A DNA stretch of 64,000 nt, taken from the NCBI RefSeq assembly GCF_900110455.1, contig NZ_FOIS01000002.1:682001-746000 (forward strand), given 5' to 3'. Within the stretch, counting starts at the first letter, position 1; each line of letters begins with the position of its first letter. This document shows positions 25,845-34,756 of this stretch, one piece after another. The notes beneath the pieces are model-generated. The model saw nothing but the letters and a program-made list of their open reading frames with translations, did not search any database and was not told the origin of the DNA. The translations under genes and the position numbers were made by a program. The DNA comes from Natrinema salifodinae (GTDB taxonomy: Archaea > Halobacteriota > Halobacteria > Halobacteriales > Natrialbaceae).

Positions 25845-27179
25845 CTAGCTCATCCACTCGGGTTGGACGTGGTCTGCCGTCCGGTGCTGTTCGGGGTAGA
25901 CGCACTCGAGGCCGCCCTCGGGTCGCCACTGGGTCATCGGGAAGTTCGTGATCGCGTCGCCCTCGCCGCGTTCTTCCTGCACGTCGTGGGGGTACTCGTC
26001 ACCCTCGCCGTAGAACGAGATTTCGCCGGCGGTCCCCGTGTAGTCCAGCCCCAGCATCGCGTCGACGATGTCGTCGAGGTCGCTCTCGTAATCGGCCGTG
26101 CCGGCCTCCTCGACGGCCTCCCGGTAGAGGTAGATCGCGTCGTAGGTGTTGAATCCCATGTACATCGGGAGATCGGGCGCGCCGTCGTCGTCCTCGGTGA
26201 ACGCCTGGTACTCGTCGACGAAGTCGAGGGTCTTGTCCGTGATGGCGGTCGTGCCGGCGGCGCCCGACTGCGACGTCGTCTCGAAGGTCGCGGTCCCCTC
26301 CGAGAGCTGGTAGAAGTCCGGCGTCATGGACGCGACGTGGATCCCTTCGATGCCGAACCCGGCCTGGCGCTGGTGCCAGCTCGCGAGCATGTCCGTCGCG
26401 ATGATGTGGGCGAAGAATCGGAAGACGGCGTCGGGTTCTTCGGACTCGAGGTCGCTCATTACCGTGCTAAAGTCGTCGATCCCGGTCGACAGCTCCGATT
26501 CGTAAACGACGTCGTAGCCGCGTGATTCCAGCTCGTCGGGCAGGTTGTTCGTGAACGGGTCCGTCCATGCGGCGTCGTCCGCGAGGTACGCGAACGTGTT
26601 CCAGCCGTGGTGGTCCGAGAGGTAGTCGGCGTATCCGCCCATCGCCTCGGCCTGGAAGTACGAGTTGATCGGCCCGGAACGGAAGATGTTCTTGTTCGCC
26701 TCGTAGTCCGAGCCGGTCGAATTTTCGATGATCGCCGGCGACGCCGACCCGGTGACGATGTACGGGACGTCGTTCTCGGCGATCATGTCCATGATGTTGA
26801 CCGAGACCTCGCTGGAGAAGGTCCCGACGAGCAGGTCGACGCGCTCCTGATTGATGAGCCGGGACGCCTCGTCCTGGGCGGTCGACGGATCCGACCGGGT
26901 GTCCGCGCTGACGATCTCGACGTCCTCGTCGCGGATTCCGCCGTCGTCGTTGATCTCCTTGGCGGCCAGTTCGGCGCTCTGCTCGGAGCCGAGCCCCTGG
27001 GTGTTCTCCAGCGGAGCGAGGTGGCCGATCGTGAACCCGTCGTCGTCGCCGCCGCCGAGACAGCCGGCGAGCGTCGTCGCCACGGCGCCGGCCCCCGCGG
27101 CGCCGAGGAACGTCCGTCGCCCGACGGACGTCTTACCAATTCTACACGTTTTCGAAGTATTGTTATCGTCGTTAGCCAT
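25845..27179 (-). CDS. livK: Tat lipoprotein, branched-chain amino-acid type ABC substrate-binding protein
   Basis: Extracytoplasmic receptor of the liv importer, 444 residues. Its twin-arginine signal (GRRTFLGAAGAGAVATTLAG) ends at a lipobox Cys, followed by an acidic linker (GGGDDDG). The mature protein has the Peripla_BP_6/LivK fold: IGHLAPLENTQGLGSEQSAE, LINQERVDLLVGTFSSEVSV and MYMGFNTYDAIYLYREAVEE. It opens the operon. On the minus strand a TTTATT element near 27230-27235 sits about 53 bases upstream of the ATG and would give a ~27-base leader. The ligand may be an amino acid, amide or another small organic acid. Confidence 0.95.
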   Translation of the reverse strand: MANDDNNTSKTCRIGKTSVGRRTFLGAAGAGAVATTLAGCLGGGDDDGFTIGHLAPLENTQGLGSEQSAELAAKEINDDGGIRDEDVEIVSADTRSDPSTAQDEASRLINQERVDLLVGTFSSEVSVNIMDMIAENDVPYIVTGSASPAIIENSTGSDYEANKNIFRSGPINSYFQAEAMGGYADYLSDHHGWNTFAYLADDAAWTDPFTNNLPDELESRGYDVVYESELSTGIDDFSTVMSDLESEEPDAVFRFFAHIIATDMLASWHQRQAGFGIEGIHVASMTPDFYQLSEGTATFETTSQSGAAGTTAITDKTLDFVDEYQAFTEDDDGAPDLPMYMGFNTYDAIYLYREAVEEAGTADYESDLDDIVDAMLGLDYTGTAGEISFYGEGDEYPHDVQEERGEGDAITNFPMTQWRPEGGLECVYPEQHRTADHVQPEWMS

Positions 27180-27338
27180 TATATGCCACTCCGTTACCGA
27201 TTCTCATCCACCACTTCATATTCTCCCATAATAAAGATGAGGGTAGTTAGCAAGGTCCGACCGACAATAGTGAACACGTGAAATATTGTCGTTTGACTGC
27301 GGTCGATCGTCACCGGACTCGAGACGAAAACCTCCCTC

Positions 27339-28301
27339 TCAGACGATCTTCGCCGGAGAAACGCACTCGTTAATCAGTCGGTACGTGCCGTCTTCGACGG
27401 CGACAATCCCCTCGTGACGGAGGTGATCGAGGTGTGCGAAGGCCTCCCCCGGGCCGTGGACGATGTGGATTCCCTCGAGATCGCCGAACAGTTCGGCGCT
27501 GACCGACCAGGCGTCGGCCGGGCCGTGGTCGCGCAGCACGTCGAGGATCGCCTCGGTCCGCTCGCGGTGGTGCTCGATGATCGTCGTCGCGCGCTCGGTG
27601 GGGTCGTCGATGGGGTCGCGGTGGCCCGGCCAGACCCGATCGTAGTCGCGGTCGGCGATCCGCCGGAGCGCGGTCAGGTACTTCTCGAGGGGACGGTCGA
27701 CGCGAACGTCCGCGCCGCCCACGTTCGGCGTGTAGACCGGCAAGACGGCGTCGCCGACGAACGCTCGGTCGCCGTCTGCGAGTTCGAAACAGCACAGGCC
27801 GGCCGCGTGGCCCGGTGCGTGCAACACTTCGAGGGTTCGTCCGCCGACGTCGAGGACGTCGCCGTCGGCGATCGGCGTCGGATCGGCGGGCCGCCCCGTT
27901 ATGTGCTCGAACGAGTCGAAAAACGCGAGGAGTTCGTCCTTCGCGTCCGCGGGCACGCCCCATTCGTCGAGGATCTCTTCCCGACGTCGCTCGACGGCCG
28001 CGACCGCGTCCGGATCCTGTGCGACCAGCGGCGCGTCGGCCTCGTGGACGGACACCGTCGCGCCGCTTTCGGCCTGGATCTCGCCGGCCAGGCCGGCGTG
28101 GTCGACGTGGTGGTGCGTGAGGACGACGTCGTCGACGTCCGCAAACTCGTAGCCGCGCTCGGCCAGCCCCTCGCGGAGGTCGCGCCGGACGGCGTCGGTC
28201 GCGATACCGGTGTCGACGAGCGCGAGGTCGTCGCCGTCGGCGAGGACGTACGCGTTGTTCTGCCCCTCGAACTCCGCGTTCCCGAGTCGAATGCGGTCCA
28301 T
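27339..28301 (-). CDS. MBL-fold metallo-hydrolase
   Basis: A 320-residue metallo-beta-lactamase-fold hydrolase. The metal motif THHHVDHAGLAGE (HxHxDH) is near residues 61-73, with later ligands in EVLHAPGHAAGLCCFELAD and the aspartate in AFVGDAVLP. The C-terminal ~90 residues contain HHRERTEAILDVLRDHGPAD and a winged-helix-like end (LDHLRHEGIVAVEDGTYRL), the arrangement seen in LACTB2-like hydrolases. The start at 28301 gives MDRIRLGNAEFEGQNNAYVL, the usual family opening. The substrate is unknown. Confidence 0.92.
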   Translation of the reverse strand: MDRIRLGNAEFEGQNNAYVLADGDDLALVDTGIATDAVRRDLREGLAERGYEFADVDDVVLTHHHVDHAGLAGEIQAESGATVSVHEADAPLVAQDPDAVAAVERRREEILDEWGVPADAKDELLAFFDSFEHITGRPADPTPIADGDVLDVGGRTLEVLHAPGHAAGLCCFELADGDRAFVGDAVLPVYTPNVGGADVRVDRPLEKYLTALRRIADRDYDRVWPGHRDPIDDPTERATTIIEHHRERTEAILDVLRDHGPADAWSVSAELFGDLEGIHIVHGPGEAFAHLDHLRHEGIVAVEDGTYRLINECVSPAKIV

Positions 28302-28486
28302 GGCGACTACCCACACGCCGGTCGCTAATAATTCGTCGGCTAGCGGCACCGGCCAGGCGGGCGAGAGGAATACGGAGACGGACTGCGTGACGAGTGGAGA
28401 ACGGACGTCGGCGGCCGACCGACTGACGACCGCACAGACTCCCGAACCGGCGTAGAAAGAGCGGTTTACCGGGCCGTCGACGCTGA

Positions 28487-29983
28487 TTACCCCTCGAGTT
28501 CGGTCTGCAGGAGCTGGTTGACGTCGCCGGGGTCCGCGCTGCCGCCGGTCTTCTGCATGACCTGACCGACGAGGAAGTTGATCGCGCCGTCGTCGCCCGA
28601 CTCGTAGTCGGAGACGGCGTCGGGGTTCTCGTCGATCGCCTCCTCGACGGCCTGCTGGACCTCGCTCTCGTCGGTCTTGCCCAGATCTTCCTCGTCGACG
28701 ATCTCGTCCGGCCCCGTGCCGTCGTCGAGCATCGACCGGAGGACGGTCTCGCGGGCGTTCTTGGCTGTGATCTCGTCCTCGGCGACGAGTTCGACCAGGC
28801 GCGTGACTTCGTCGAGGCGGCCCTCGATCTCGGTGATTTCCATGTCGCGGTAGTTGAGTTCGCCCAGCAGGTTGTCCGCGACCCAGGTCGCCGCCAGGTC
28901 GGGATCGAACTCGCTGGCGACGTTCTCGTAGAAGTCGGCGACCTGTTTGGTCGACGTTAGTTTGGAGGCGGCCTCCTCGCTCAGGCCGTACTCCTCTTGG
29001 AACCGCTCGCGGCGAGCCGAGGGGAGTTCGGGGATCGCGATCTCTTCCTTCCAGCCGGAGACCCGCAGCGGCGGCAGGTCGGCCTCCTCGAAGTACCGGT
29101 AATCTTTCTCCTCTTCCTTCGAGCGCATCGAGACGGTGATCCCGCGTGACTCGTCCCAGTGGCGGGTCTCCTGCTCGACAGCGCGGCCGCGCTGGATGGC
29201 GTTCTTCTGGCGGGTCTCCTCGTAGGCCAGGGCTTTCTCCGCGCCCTTGTGGCTCGAGATGTTCTTGACCTCGGTGCGGTTGGCGGCCGCCAGCGCCTCT
29301 GCGCCGATCTCGTCGGTGCTCTCGCCGTCGATTTCCTCGGCGGGGATGATCGAGAGGTTGGCGTCGATCCGCAGGCTGCCGTCGCGCTCGGCGTCGAAGA
29401 CGCCCAGGTACTCGAGCACTTCCTCGAGTTCGGCGAGGAAGGCCCGCACCTCGCTCGGGCTGCGGAAGTCCGGCGCGGTGACGATCTCCATCAGCGGCGT
29501 GCCCGCGCGGTTGTAGTCGACGAGGGTGTACTCCGCCGAATCGATGCCGCCACCGCCGCCGACGTGCTGGAGGCTGCCCGGGTCCTCTTCGAGGTGCGCG
29601 CGCTCGATCGTCACGGTGCGGCGCTCGCCCTCGACCGAGATCTCGAGGTCGCCGTCCTGACAGATCGGCTCGTCGTACTGGGTGATCTGAAAGTTCTTGG
29701 GCAGGTCGGGGTAGTAGTAGTTCTTCCGGTGGAACCGGGTCTCCTCGGGGATGTCGGCGTCGATCGCCTTCCCGATCTTGACGGCGGCCTCGACGGCGCC
29801 CTCGTTCAACACCGGCAGCGCTCCCGGCAGGCCGAGACAGACCGGGCAGACGTGCTCGTTGGGCTCGTCGGTCGGCTCGGTCGAACAGCCACAGAAGATC
29901 TTCGTGTCGGTCTCCAGCTGGACGTGCACCTCGAGCCCGATGACGGTCACGAGGTCCGCCTGCTGGGCGGTCTGGGCAGTCAT
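28487..29983 (-). CDS. gatB: Asp-tRNA(Asn)/Glu-tRNA(Gln) amidotransferase subunit GatB
   Basis: Subunit of GatCAB, which converts misacylated Asp-tRNA(Asn) or Glu-tRNA(Gln) to the amide form in the cytoplasm; 498 residues. The kinase-like cradle domain starts VIGLEVHVQLETDTKIFCGC, with the zinc-binding CGC and CPVC pairs and the family motif HVCPVCLGLPGALPVLN. The middle part includes KNYYYPDLPKNFQITQYDEP and the C-terminal YqeY/GatB tail NFLVGQVMQKTGGSADPGDV. GatA and GatC are not in the window. A TTTAC element near 30004-30010 on the minus strand would give a near-leaderless transcript. Confidence 0.97.
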   Translation of the reverse strand: MTAQTAQQADLVTVIGLEVHVQLETDTKIFCGCSTEPTDEPNEHVCPVCLGLPGALPVLNEGAVEAAVKIGKAIDADIPEETRFHRKNYYYPDLPKNFQITQYDEPICQDGDLEISVEGERRTVTIERAHLEEDPGSLQHVGGGGGIDSAEYTLVDYNRAGTPLMEIVTAPDFRSPSEVRAFLAELEEVLEYLGVFDAERDGSLRIDANLSIIPAEEIDGESTDEIGAEALAAANRTEVKNISSHKGAEKALAYEETRQKNAIQRGRAVEQETRHWDESRGITVSMRSKEEEKDYRYFEEADLPPLRVSGWKEEIAIPELPSARRERFQEEYGLSEEAASKLTSTKQVADFYENVASEFDPDLAATWVADNLLGELNYRDMEITEIEGRLDEVTRLVELVAEDEITAKNARETVLRSMLDDGTGPDEIVDEEDLGKTDESEVQQAVEEAIDENPDAVSDYESGDDGAINFLVGQVMQKTGGSADPGDVNQLLQTELEG

Positions 29984-30110
29984 TGCGCCTCGATTCGGGC
30001 TGGTCGGGGTAAAGCGTAACGACTCCTAGTAACCACAACGAGAACCATTCCTCAGGATGTAATATAGGATCGATGAATATATTACAGAGATATTGCACCC
30101 AATTTTAAAA

Positions 30111-30116
30111 TTTATA
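30111..30116 (+). promoter_or_regulatory. TATA box for the small membrane protein gene at 30156
   Basis: TTTATA in a run of A+T sits about 42 bases before the ATG, predicting a leader of roughly 15 bases. The element is the clearest in the 172-base gap after gatB, whose own promoter points the other way. Confidence 0.5.
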
Positions 30117-30155
30117 ACCCGAAACTACCTTAGGTAAGGTGACAAACTAGATAAC

Positions 30156-30428
30156 ATGAAACCGATCGTCCTCGTATTGCTCCTCATTGCCCTCTCTTCT
30201 ATCCCGGTCGCGCTGGGGCTCATCGTACAGCAGGACGCGAAACGGAAGGGACTGGATGATCCTGACCGATGGTTCGCGATCGTCGCCCTCACGGCTGGAA
30301 CGGGCGTGATTCTCTATCTGCTTGAGCGGGACGATCGGGCTTCGCGGTCGGCACCAGCGGATGCGGAATTCCCGCTGCCCGGGGCGAGCGTTCGAGACGA
30401 TTCGGGGGAATCGTCGGAAAATGAATGA
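30156..30428 (+). CDS. Small membrane protein, two predicted helices
   Basis: A 90-residue protein with a first helix MKPIVLVLLLIALSSIPVAL, a short cytoplasmic stretch (QQDAKRKGLDDPDRW), a second helix (FAIVALTAGTGVILYLL) and an acidic tail. The family is not recognised, but small proteins of this two-helix plan are frequent in haloarchaea. It faces the end of the propeller lipoprotein gene convergently, 18 bases apart. Confidence 0.65.
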   Translation: MKPIVLVLLLIALSSIPVALGLIVQQDAKRKGLDDPDRWFAIVALTAGTGVILYLLERDDRASRSAPADAEFPLPGASVRDDSGESSENE

Positions 30429-30446
30429 TCAAACCGACGTCCCGGC

Positions 30447-31460
30447 CTACGAGTCATCGTATCGCCGTTCGTAGACGATCCCCGACTCGCCGACGACCAG
30501 TTGCGGCGTCCGGGCGGTCCCGAGCGCGACCGCGAGCAGTTCGTTGCCAGGCCGGAGTCCGGCGAGTTCGGTCCAGCCGTCGTAGCTGCGCTCGTAGATC
30601 GTTCCCGACGTCGAGACCGCCAGCGCGTCGTCGCGGTCCCGCGCGAGCGCCGCGATCGGCTGCTCGCCGACCGTCGTCCGCGACCAGGCGACCCCGTTGT
30701 AGCGGTAGACGACGCCGTTGCCCCCGGCGACCGAAACGTGGCCGGAATCGGTCGCCGCGACCGCCTCGAAGTCGACGGCCGCGCCGTCGATTCCGATCCG
30801 GGACCAGGCGACGCCGCCGTCGCGGGACTCGAAGACGCCGCCGTCGGTGTCGACGACGTACCCGTACGCGAGCGGGGTGAGGGCGACGTCGGTGACGCTC
30901 GAGCCGGTGCCGGGCTCGGTCACGTCGCCCCACGAGACGTCGGCGCCGTCGCGCCGCCCCCGGAGGAGTTCCCCGGAGCTGTTGATGACCGTCAGCCGCT
31001 CGTCGCCGGCCAGGCCGGCGGCCGCGACCGACGTCCACGACGTCGTCTTCCCGTTCGGGGCGGAGAAGTCCGCGACGTGATCGGCGACAACGTCGTAGAG
31101 GCCGAGCGCGCCGCTGTCGCCGGCGACCCACAGCGCCCGCCCGTTGCTCGTGACCGCCGCCGAGCGGAGGCCGTCGCCCGCGTCACCGACCCCGTTCTCG
31201 AGGCGGACGGTCCAGTCGCCGCCGTCGCGGGCGAGGACGACGCCGTCTTCGCCGACCGCGTAGGCGCCGTCGGCCGTCGGCACCACGTCGTACAGCGTCG
31301 CGTCGGTCGGAACGTCGGCGCGGACCCACTCGCCGTCGACGTCGTCCTCAAGACAGCCGGCGAGCGACAGCGAACCGACCGCGGCCCCGGCCGCCGCGAG
31401 GACGGCGCGTCGGGTGTGGCGGGGGCGAGAGTGGGACCGGGAGCGAGTGCGATCGAGCAT
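30447..31460 (-). CDS. Tat lipoprotein with Ycf48/BNR-like beta-propeller
   Basis: A 337-residue secreted protein. A Tat signal (HTRRAVLAAAGAAVGSLSLA) ends in a lipobox Cys. The mature part is a propeller of degenerate repeats such as AYAVGEDGVVLARDGGDWTV, VAGDSGALGLYDVVADHVAD and VVYRYNGVAWSRTTVGEQPI, similar to Ycf48-like and BNR-repeat proteins. It is a paralogue of the cytoplasmic propeller at 42441-43682: compare VAGDSGALGLYDV with FAGDSGALGYYDV, and SWGDVTEPGTGSSV with VWGDVVEPGGGSTI. Its ATG overlaps the stop of the upstream membrane protein gene. Its function is not known; propellers of this kind often act in assembly of membrane complexes. Confidence 0.85.
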   Translation of the reverse strand: MLDRTRSRSHSRPRHTRRAVLAAAGAAVGSLSLAGCLEDDVDGEWVRADVPTDATLYDVVPTADGAYAVGEDGVVLARDGGDWTVRLENGVGDAGDGLRSAAVTSNGRALWVAGDSGALGLYDVVADHVADFSAPNGKTTSWTSVAAAGLAGDERLTVINSSGELLRGRRDGADVSWGDVTEPGTGSSVTDVALTPLAYGYVVDTDGGVFESRDGGVAWSRIGIDGAAVDFEAVAATDSGHVSVAGGNGVVYRYNGVAWSRTTVGEQPIAALARDRDDALAVSTSGTIYERSYDGWTELAGLRPGNELLAVALGTARTPQLVVGESGIVYERRYDDS

Positions 31461-32887
31461 CAGTCGCCCTCGCGCGCTCCGCCGTCGGCGGCGGCGTCGT
31501 CCGGCGTCGATTCTTCGGACTCGGCTCCCGTATTGGTCTCGTCCCGGCCCGGCCGAATCGCCCCTCGGGCCTCGTGCGCCTGGTGGAACTCGCCTGGCGG
31601 CGTGAACGCGCCGGGCGCGGAGGTCCGCATAAGGACGGCCGAGATGCGGACGACATACGCGAAGAGAACCGCGAGCGGACTGAACGCGACCGCGAGCGCC
31701 AGGCTCACGAGCGCGAGCAGCCACCCCTCGAAGGCGACCGGCGGGTAGCCGCTCGCGTAGATCATGATGACCAGCGACGAGAGCAGGATCGCGGCGGTGC
31801 CGCTGTAGGTGATCAACCGCGACAGCCGCGCGAGCTCGCGCTGGAGGTAGATCGTCGTGAAGTACTGACGCGTCGCGTCCGCGATGACGAACAGCTCGCG
31901 GAGCTCCGCGAGCAGCGACGCCGCGCGGTCGGACAGCTCCCCGTCGAACCGACGGCCGAGCCGCCTGGCCTCGTTGGCGGCGCCGGCGTAGTCGTGGTCG
32001 ATCGTCGGTAACACGACGGCGAACACCGACTCCGTGCCGCCGGTGAGCTGCACGGAGAGGGCGTTCGTGTGCTCGCGCGTCCGTTCCGCGAAGCGACAGA
32101 TCGATTCGAGGGCGCGGATCGGCGTTCCGTCGACTCCGTCCTCGCCGGGTCGGCTGCGCTCGCTCGCGTCCCCGTCGTCCGCACGCCGACCCGCGTCCTC
32201 ACACTCGCTCGCGAGTTCGTCGGCACGACTGCCGAGCGTGCCGGCTAGGCGGGCGAGGAACGGCGCCGGATCGGAGGGGCTGACGCCGTCGCCCTCGGTC
32301 CGGGACTCGACGCGGCTGCGGAACTCCTGGACGCCGTCGATGCGGTCGGTGAGGCGGTCGGGCGTGCCGAACAGCCGGGAGATGATCAGCTGGTTGACCG
32401 AGACGACGATCGGGATGAACGAGAACAGTCCCGCGATCATCGTGCTGAACATCGTCGTGACGAACCGGCTCTCCCGGACGCCGATGACGTCGCTGACGCC
32501 GAGGACGAGCGCGAGGGCGAACACGCCGGCGACGAATCCGCCGACGATCACCCGCCGATCGCCCTCGAGCAGGACCCACCGCCAGCCGCGGCGACGCGAC
32601 GGGGTATCGGCGAGGTAGCGTGCGGTGATTCGGCCGCCGGCCCAGACGATGCGAGCGCCGACGACCGCTGCGGCGACCAGCAGCCGGAGGACGTATCCGA
32701 CGATCGAGAGCCCGATCGAGGACTCGGTATCGGCCTTCGTATCGGTCTCCGCGGCGGTATCGTCGCGGTCGCTGGTACCGTCACCGTCGCGGTCGCGGTC
32801 CTCGGTCGAGCGGCGATCGACGGTCTCCGCGCCGTCGACGCGCTCGGGCGATTCCGGATCGTCGCGGTCCGTTCGATCGTCGGTCAT
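31460..32887 (-). CDS. Haloarchaeal multi-pass membrane protein with cytoplasmic helical domain
   Basis: A 475-residue protein. The N-terminal ~55 residues are acidic and probably disordered (DDRTDRDDPESPERVDGAET). Two helices follow (SIVGYVLRLLVAAAVVGARI; IVGGFVAGVFALALVLGVSD) plus a third near FSTMIAGLFSFIPIVVSVNQ. A soluble helical region (~190-345) precedes two C-terminal helices (RLITYSGTAAILLSSLVIM; LLALVSLALAVAFSPLAVLF). The acidic C-terminus overlaps the propeller lipoprotein start (TGATG). I do not recognise a named family with certainty; tight coupling suggests that it works with the secreted propeller. Confidence 0.8.
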   Translation of the reverse strand: MTDDRTDRDDPESPERVDGAETVDRRSTEDRDRDGDGTSDRDDTAAETDTKADTESSIGLSIVGYVLRLLVAAAVVGARIVWAGGRITARYLADTPSRRRGWRWVLLEGDRRVIVGGFVAGVFALALVLGVSDVIGVRESRFVTTMFSTMIAGLFSFIPIVVSVNQLIISRLFGTPDRLTDRIDGVQEFRSRVESRTEGDGVSPSDPAPFLARLAGTLGSRADELASECEDAGRRADDGDASERSRPGEDGVDGTPIRALESICRFAERTREHTNALSVQLTGGTESVFAVVLPTIDHDYAGAANEARRLGRRFDGELSDRAASLLAELRELFVIADATRQYFTTIYLQRELARLSRLITYSGTAAILLSSLVIMIYASGYPPVAFEGWLLALVSLALAVAFSPLAVLFAYVVRISAVLMRTSAPGAFTPPGEFHQAHEARGAIRPGRDETNTGAESEESTPDDAAADGGAREGD

Positions 32888-32921
32888 GTGCAGGTAGAGA
32901 TCGGGGCGTCGTCGGGACGGC

Positions 32922-33932
32922 TCAGAGGCCGTCGGAGACGGCCCCGAGGAGTCGAATGGCGGCCAGCAACAGCGCCGTCAGCAGGGCGAGCCGGCGGAGG
33001 ATCGCGCCCCGCGTCGTCCTGATTCGGGCGCGGTCCGGTGGGTGAAACCCCACGGTCCACAGCGTCGCGATCGCGCCGACGTTGATCGCGATGAGGTTGA
33101 CCGCGACGACGACGAGCGAGCCGAGCACCGCCGCGGGTTCCTGCCAGGCGACGCCGACGCCGACGACGCCGATCGGGGGCATGATCGCGGCCGCGATCAT
33201 CACGCCGATGAGGTCCGTGATGCCGGTCGTCGCCATCCCGAGGCCGCCGGCGATGCCGGAACAGACCGCGACGGTCACGAGCAGCGACGGCGGGAGGCCG
33301 TGGCTGCCCAGGCCGAGACTGGCCTCGAGGTCGACCGCGGCCGTGACGACCGTCGACGTCCGCGCGAACGTCGCGAACGCGAGGGCGCTGGTCATCGCCA
33401 CGCCGATGCCGACGAGTTGGAGTTTGACGCCGCGGACGAACAGCCGGCGCTCGTCGAGGACGGTTGCAACGCTCGAGGCCATCGCCGGGCCCAGCAGCGG
33501 CGCGATCACCATCGCGCCGACCAGAACTGCCAGCGAGTCCAGCAGGACGCCCGTGGTGGCGACGACGCCGCTGATCGCCGTCATCGCGGCGAAGATGACC
33601 AGCGAGGGCAACTGCGAGCGAGCCTTCGACCGGAGTTCGCTCCGGGAGATGCGCTCGAACGAGAGCCACTCGCCGCGCCGGGCGGGCGAGTCGTCCCACC
33701 CGCTGCCGACGATCGCCATCGGCTCCTCGACGACGATGGCGACGTCGCCGGCGACCGACGCCAGGTCGTCCTCCAGGGTCTCGATCGCGTGGGCGGGCAC
33801 GGGGACGGTGATCGTTCGGTGCTCGCCGTCGGTGTGATCCGTGAGGCTGTACTCGAGATCGTAGCGCTCGAGGACGGTCCTGACCTCGTCGGTACTCGCC
33901 TGCGAGGCGGCAAGCACCGTCAGGAGTCGCAT
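32922..33932 (-). CDS. DUF389 (TIGR00341-type) membrane protein
   Basis: A 336-residue membrane protein. The first ~110 residues form a soluble alpha-beta domain (MRLLTVLAASQASTDEVRTV; TITVPVPAHAIETLEDDLAS). The membrane part contains the DUF389 signature LDSLAVLVGAMVIAPLLGPA and MIAAAIMPPIGVVGVGVAW. The family is widespread in archaea and bacteria and has no firm function. The start at 33932 is chosen because the soluble domain begins there. It sits in a minus-strand cluster with spacings of 47 bases upstream and 34 bases downstream. Confidence 0.9.
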   Translation of the reverse strand: MRLLTVLAASQASTDEVRTVLERYDLEYSLTDHTDGEHRTITVPVPAHAIETLEDDLASVAGDVAIVVEEPMAIVGSGWDDSPARRGEWLSFERISRSELRSKARSQLPSLVIFAAMTAISGVVATTGVLLDSLAVLVGAMVIAPLLGPAMASSVATVLDERRLFVRGVKLQLVGIGVAMTSALAFATFARTSTVVTAAVDLEASLGLGSHGLPPSLLVTVAVCSGIAGGLGMATTGITDLIGVMIAAAIMPPIGVVGVGVAWQEPAAVLGSLVVVAVNLIAINVGAIATLWTVGFHPPDRARIRTTRGAILRRLALLTALLLAAIRLLGAVSDGL

Positions 33933-33979
33933 ATTCGTGGCGTTCGAGGTGCGAGCCGAGCGGTGCCCGTCGCGATCGA

Positions 33980-34546
33980 TCACAGTAACGTGAGCGCATC
34001 GGTATCGGGGGTCGGATCGTCGGGAAAGGTTCGGGCGAGCAGCGAGCGGACCGTCTCCCGGACCGCCGCGAGCCGGTCGTCACAAGTGCCGCGACAGGAG
34101 CCGCCGCAGCGCCCGATCGGCCCGTCCGGACCCGCGACGTACTGCAGTCGGCCGTGACACTCCGGACAGCGCGGTTCGACGTGGGCGGTCATCCACGCCA
34201 CGTCGAACCCGTTGCCGGCGAGTCGGTCGCCCAGCGCGTACCAGACGACGACGTCGCACTCCTCGCGGCCCGACGCCGCCCGTTTGAGGCGGTCGATCGC
34301 GAGCGCGGCGCTTCGGTAGAGGTCGTCGTTCGGGTCCGCGTGGCGGCGGTGACACCGCCGGAAGTACGTCACGAGTGCGCGCCGCGAGGAGCGGCGCTTC
34401 CCCGTTGTGAGCGGGGCGTCGCGGGTAGCGTTCGGCGAGAGATCGTCGGACTGCGGCACCCGCTCGGGGCGGCCGCGGTCGTCGTAGTGGACCTCTCGCG
34501 AGAGAGATGCACCGCTGGTCGGACAGAACGCGTGTTCACCGATCAT
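33980..34546 (-). CDS. Putative zinc-binding haloarchaeal protein
   Basis: A 188-residue soluble protein. Cysteine pairs suggest zinc binding: CPECHGRLQYVAGPDGPIGR, then CGGSCRGTC at the C-terminal third, and a lone early CPTSG. The middle is a helical region (LYRSAALAIDRLKRAASGRE, VVVWYALGDRLAGNGFDVAW). I recognise it as a conserved haloarchaeal protein of unknown function. It heads the four-gene minus-strand cluster that ends in the propeller lipoprotein. Confidence 0.75.
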   Translation of the reverse strand: MIGEHAFCPTSGASLSREVHYDDRGRPERVPQSDDLSPNATRDAPLTTGKRRSSRRALVTYFRRCHRRHADPNDDLYRSAALAIDRLKRAASGREECDVVVWYALGDRLAGNGFDVAWMTAHVEPRCPECHGRLQYVAGPDGPIGRCGGSCRGTCDDRLAAVRETVRSLLARTFPDDPTPDTDALTLL

Positions 34547-34756
34547 CTGTTGAGGGCCGATCGAACCGTCGGTGCGGTCCGACCGGGTACCCCGGGGATA
34601 GCGGCGCCAGAGGCATAAACTGACATAGTGTTGAAACCTTCTAGAATAAAAATTCGGACCCCTAGACCGTTCTAGACGTATGTTTCTATTATTTTGTTCG
34701 ATAATATTATGGATCTCCCAGTCTTATCAGTAAGCAGTTCCTACGGCGGCTGCACC

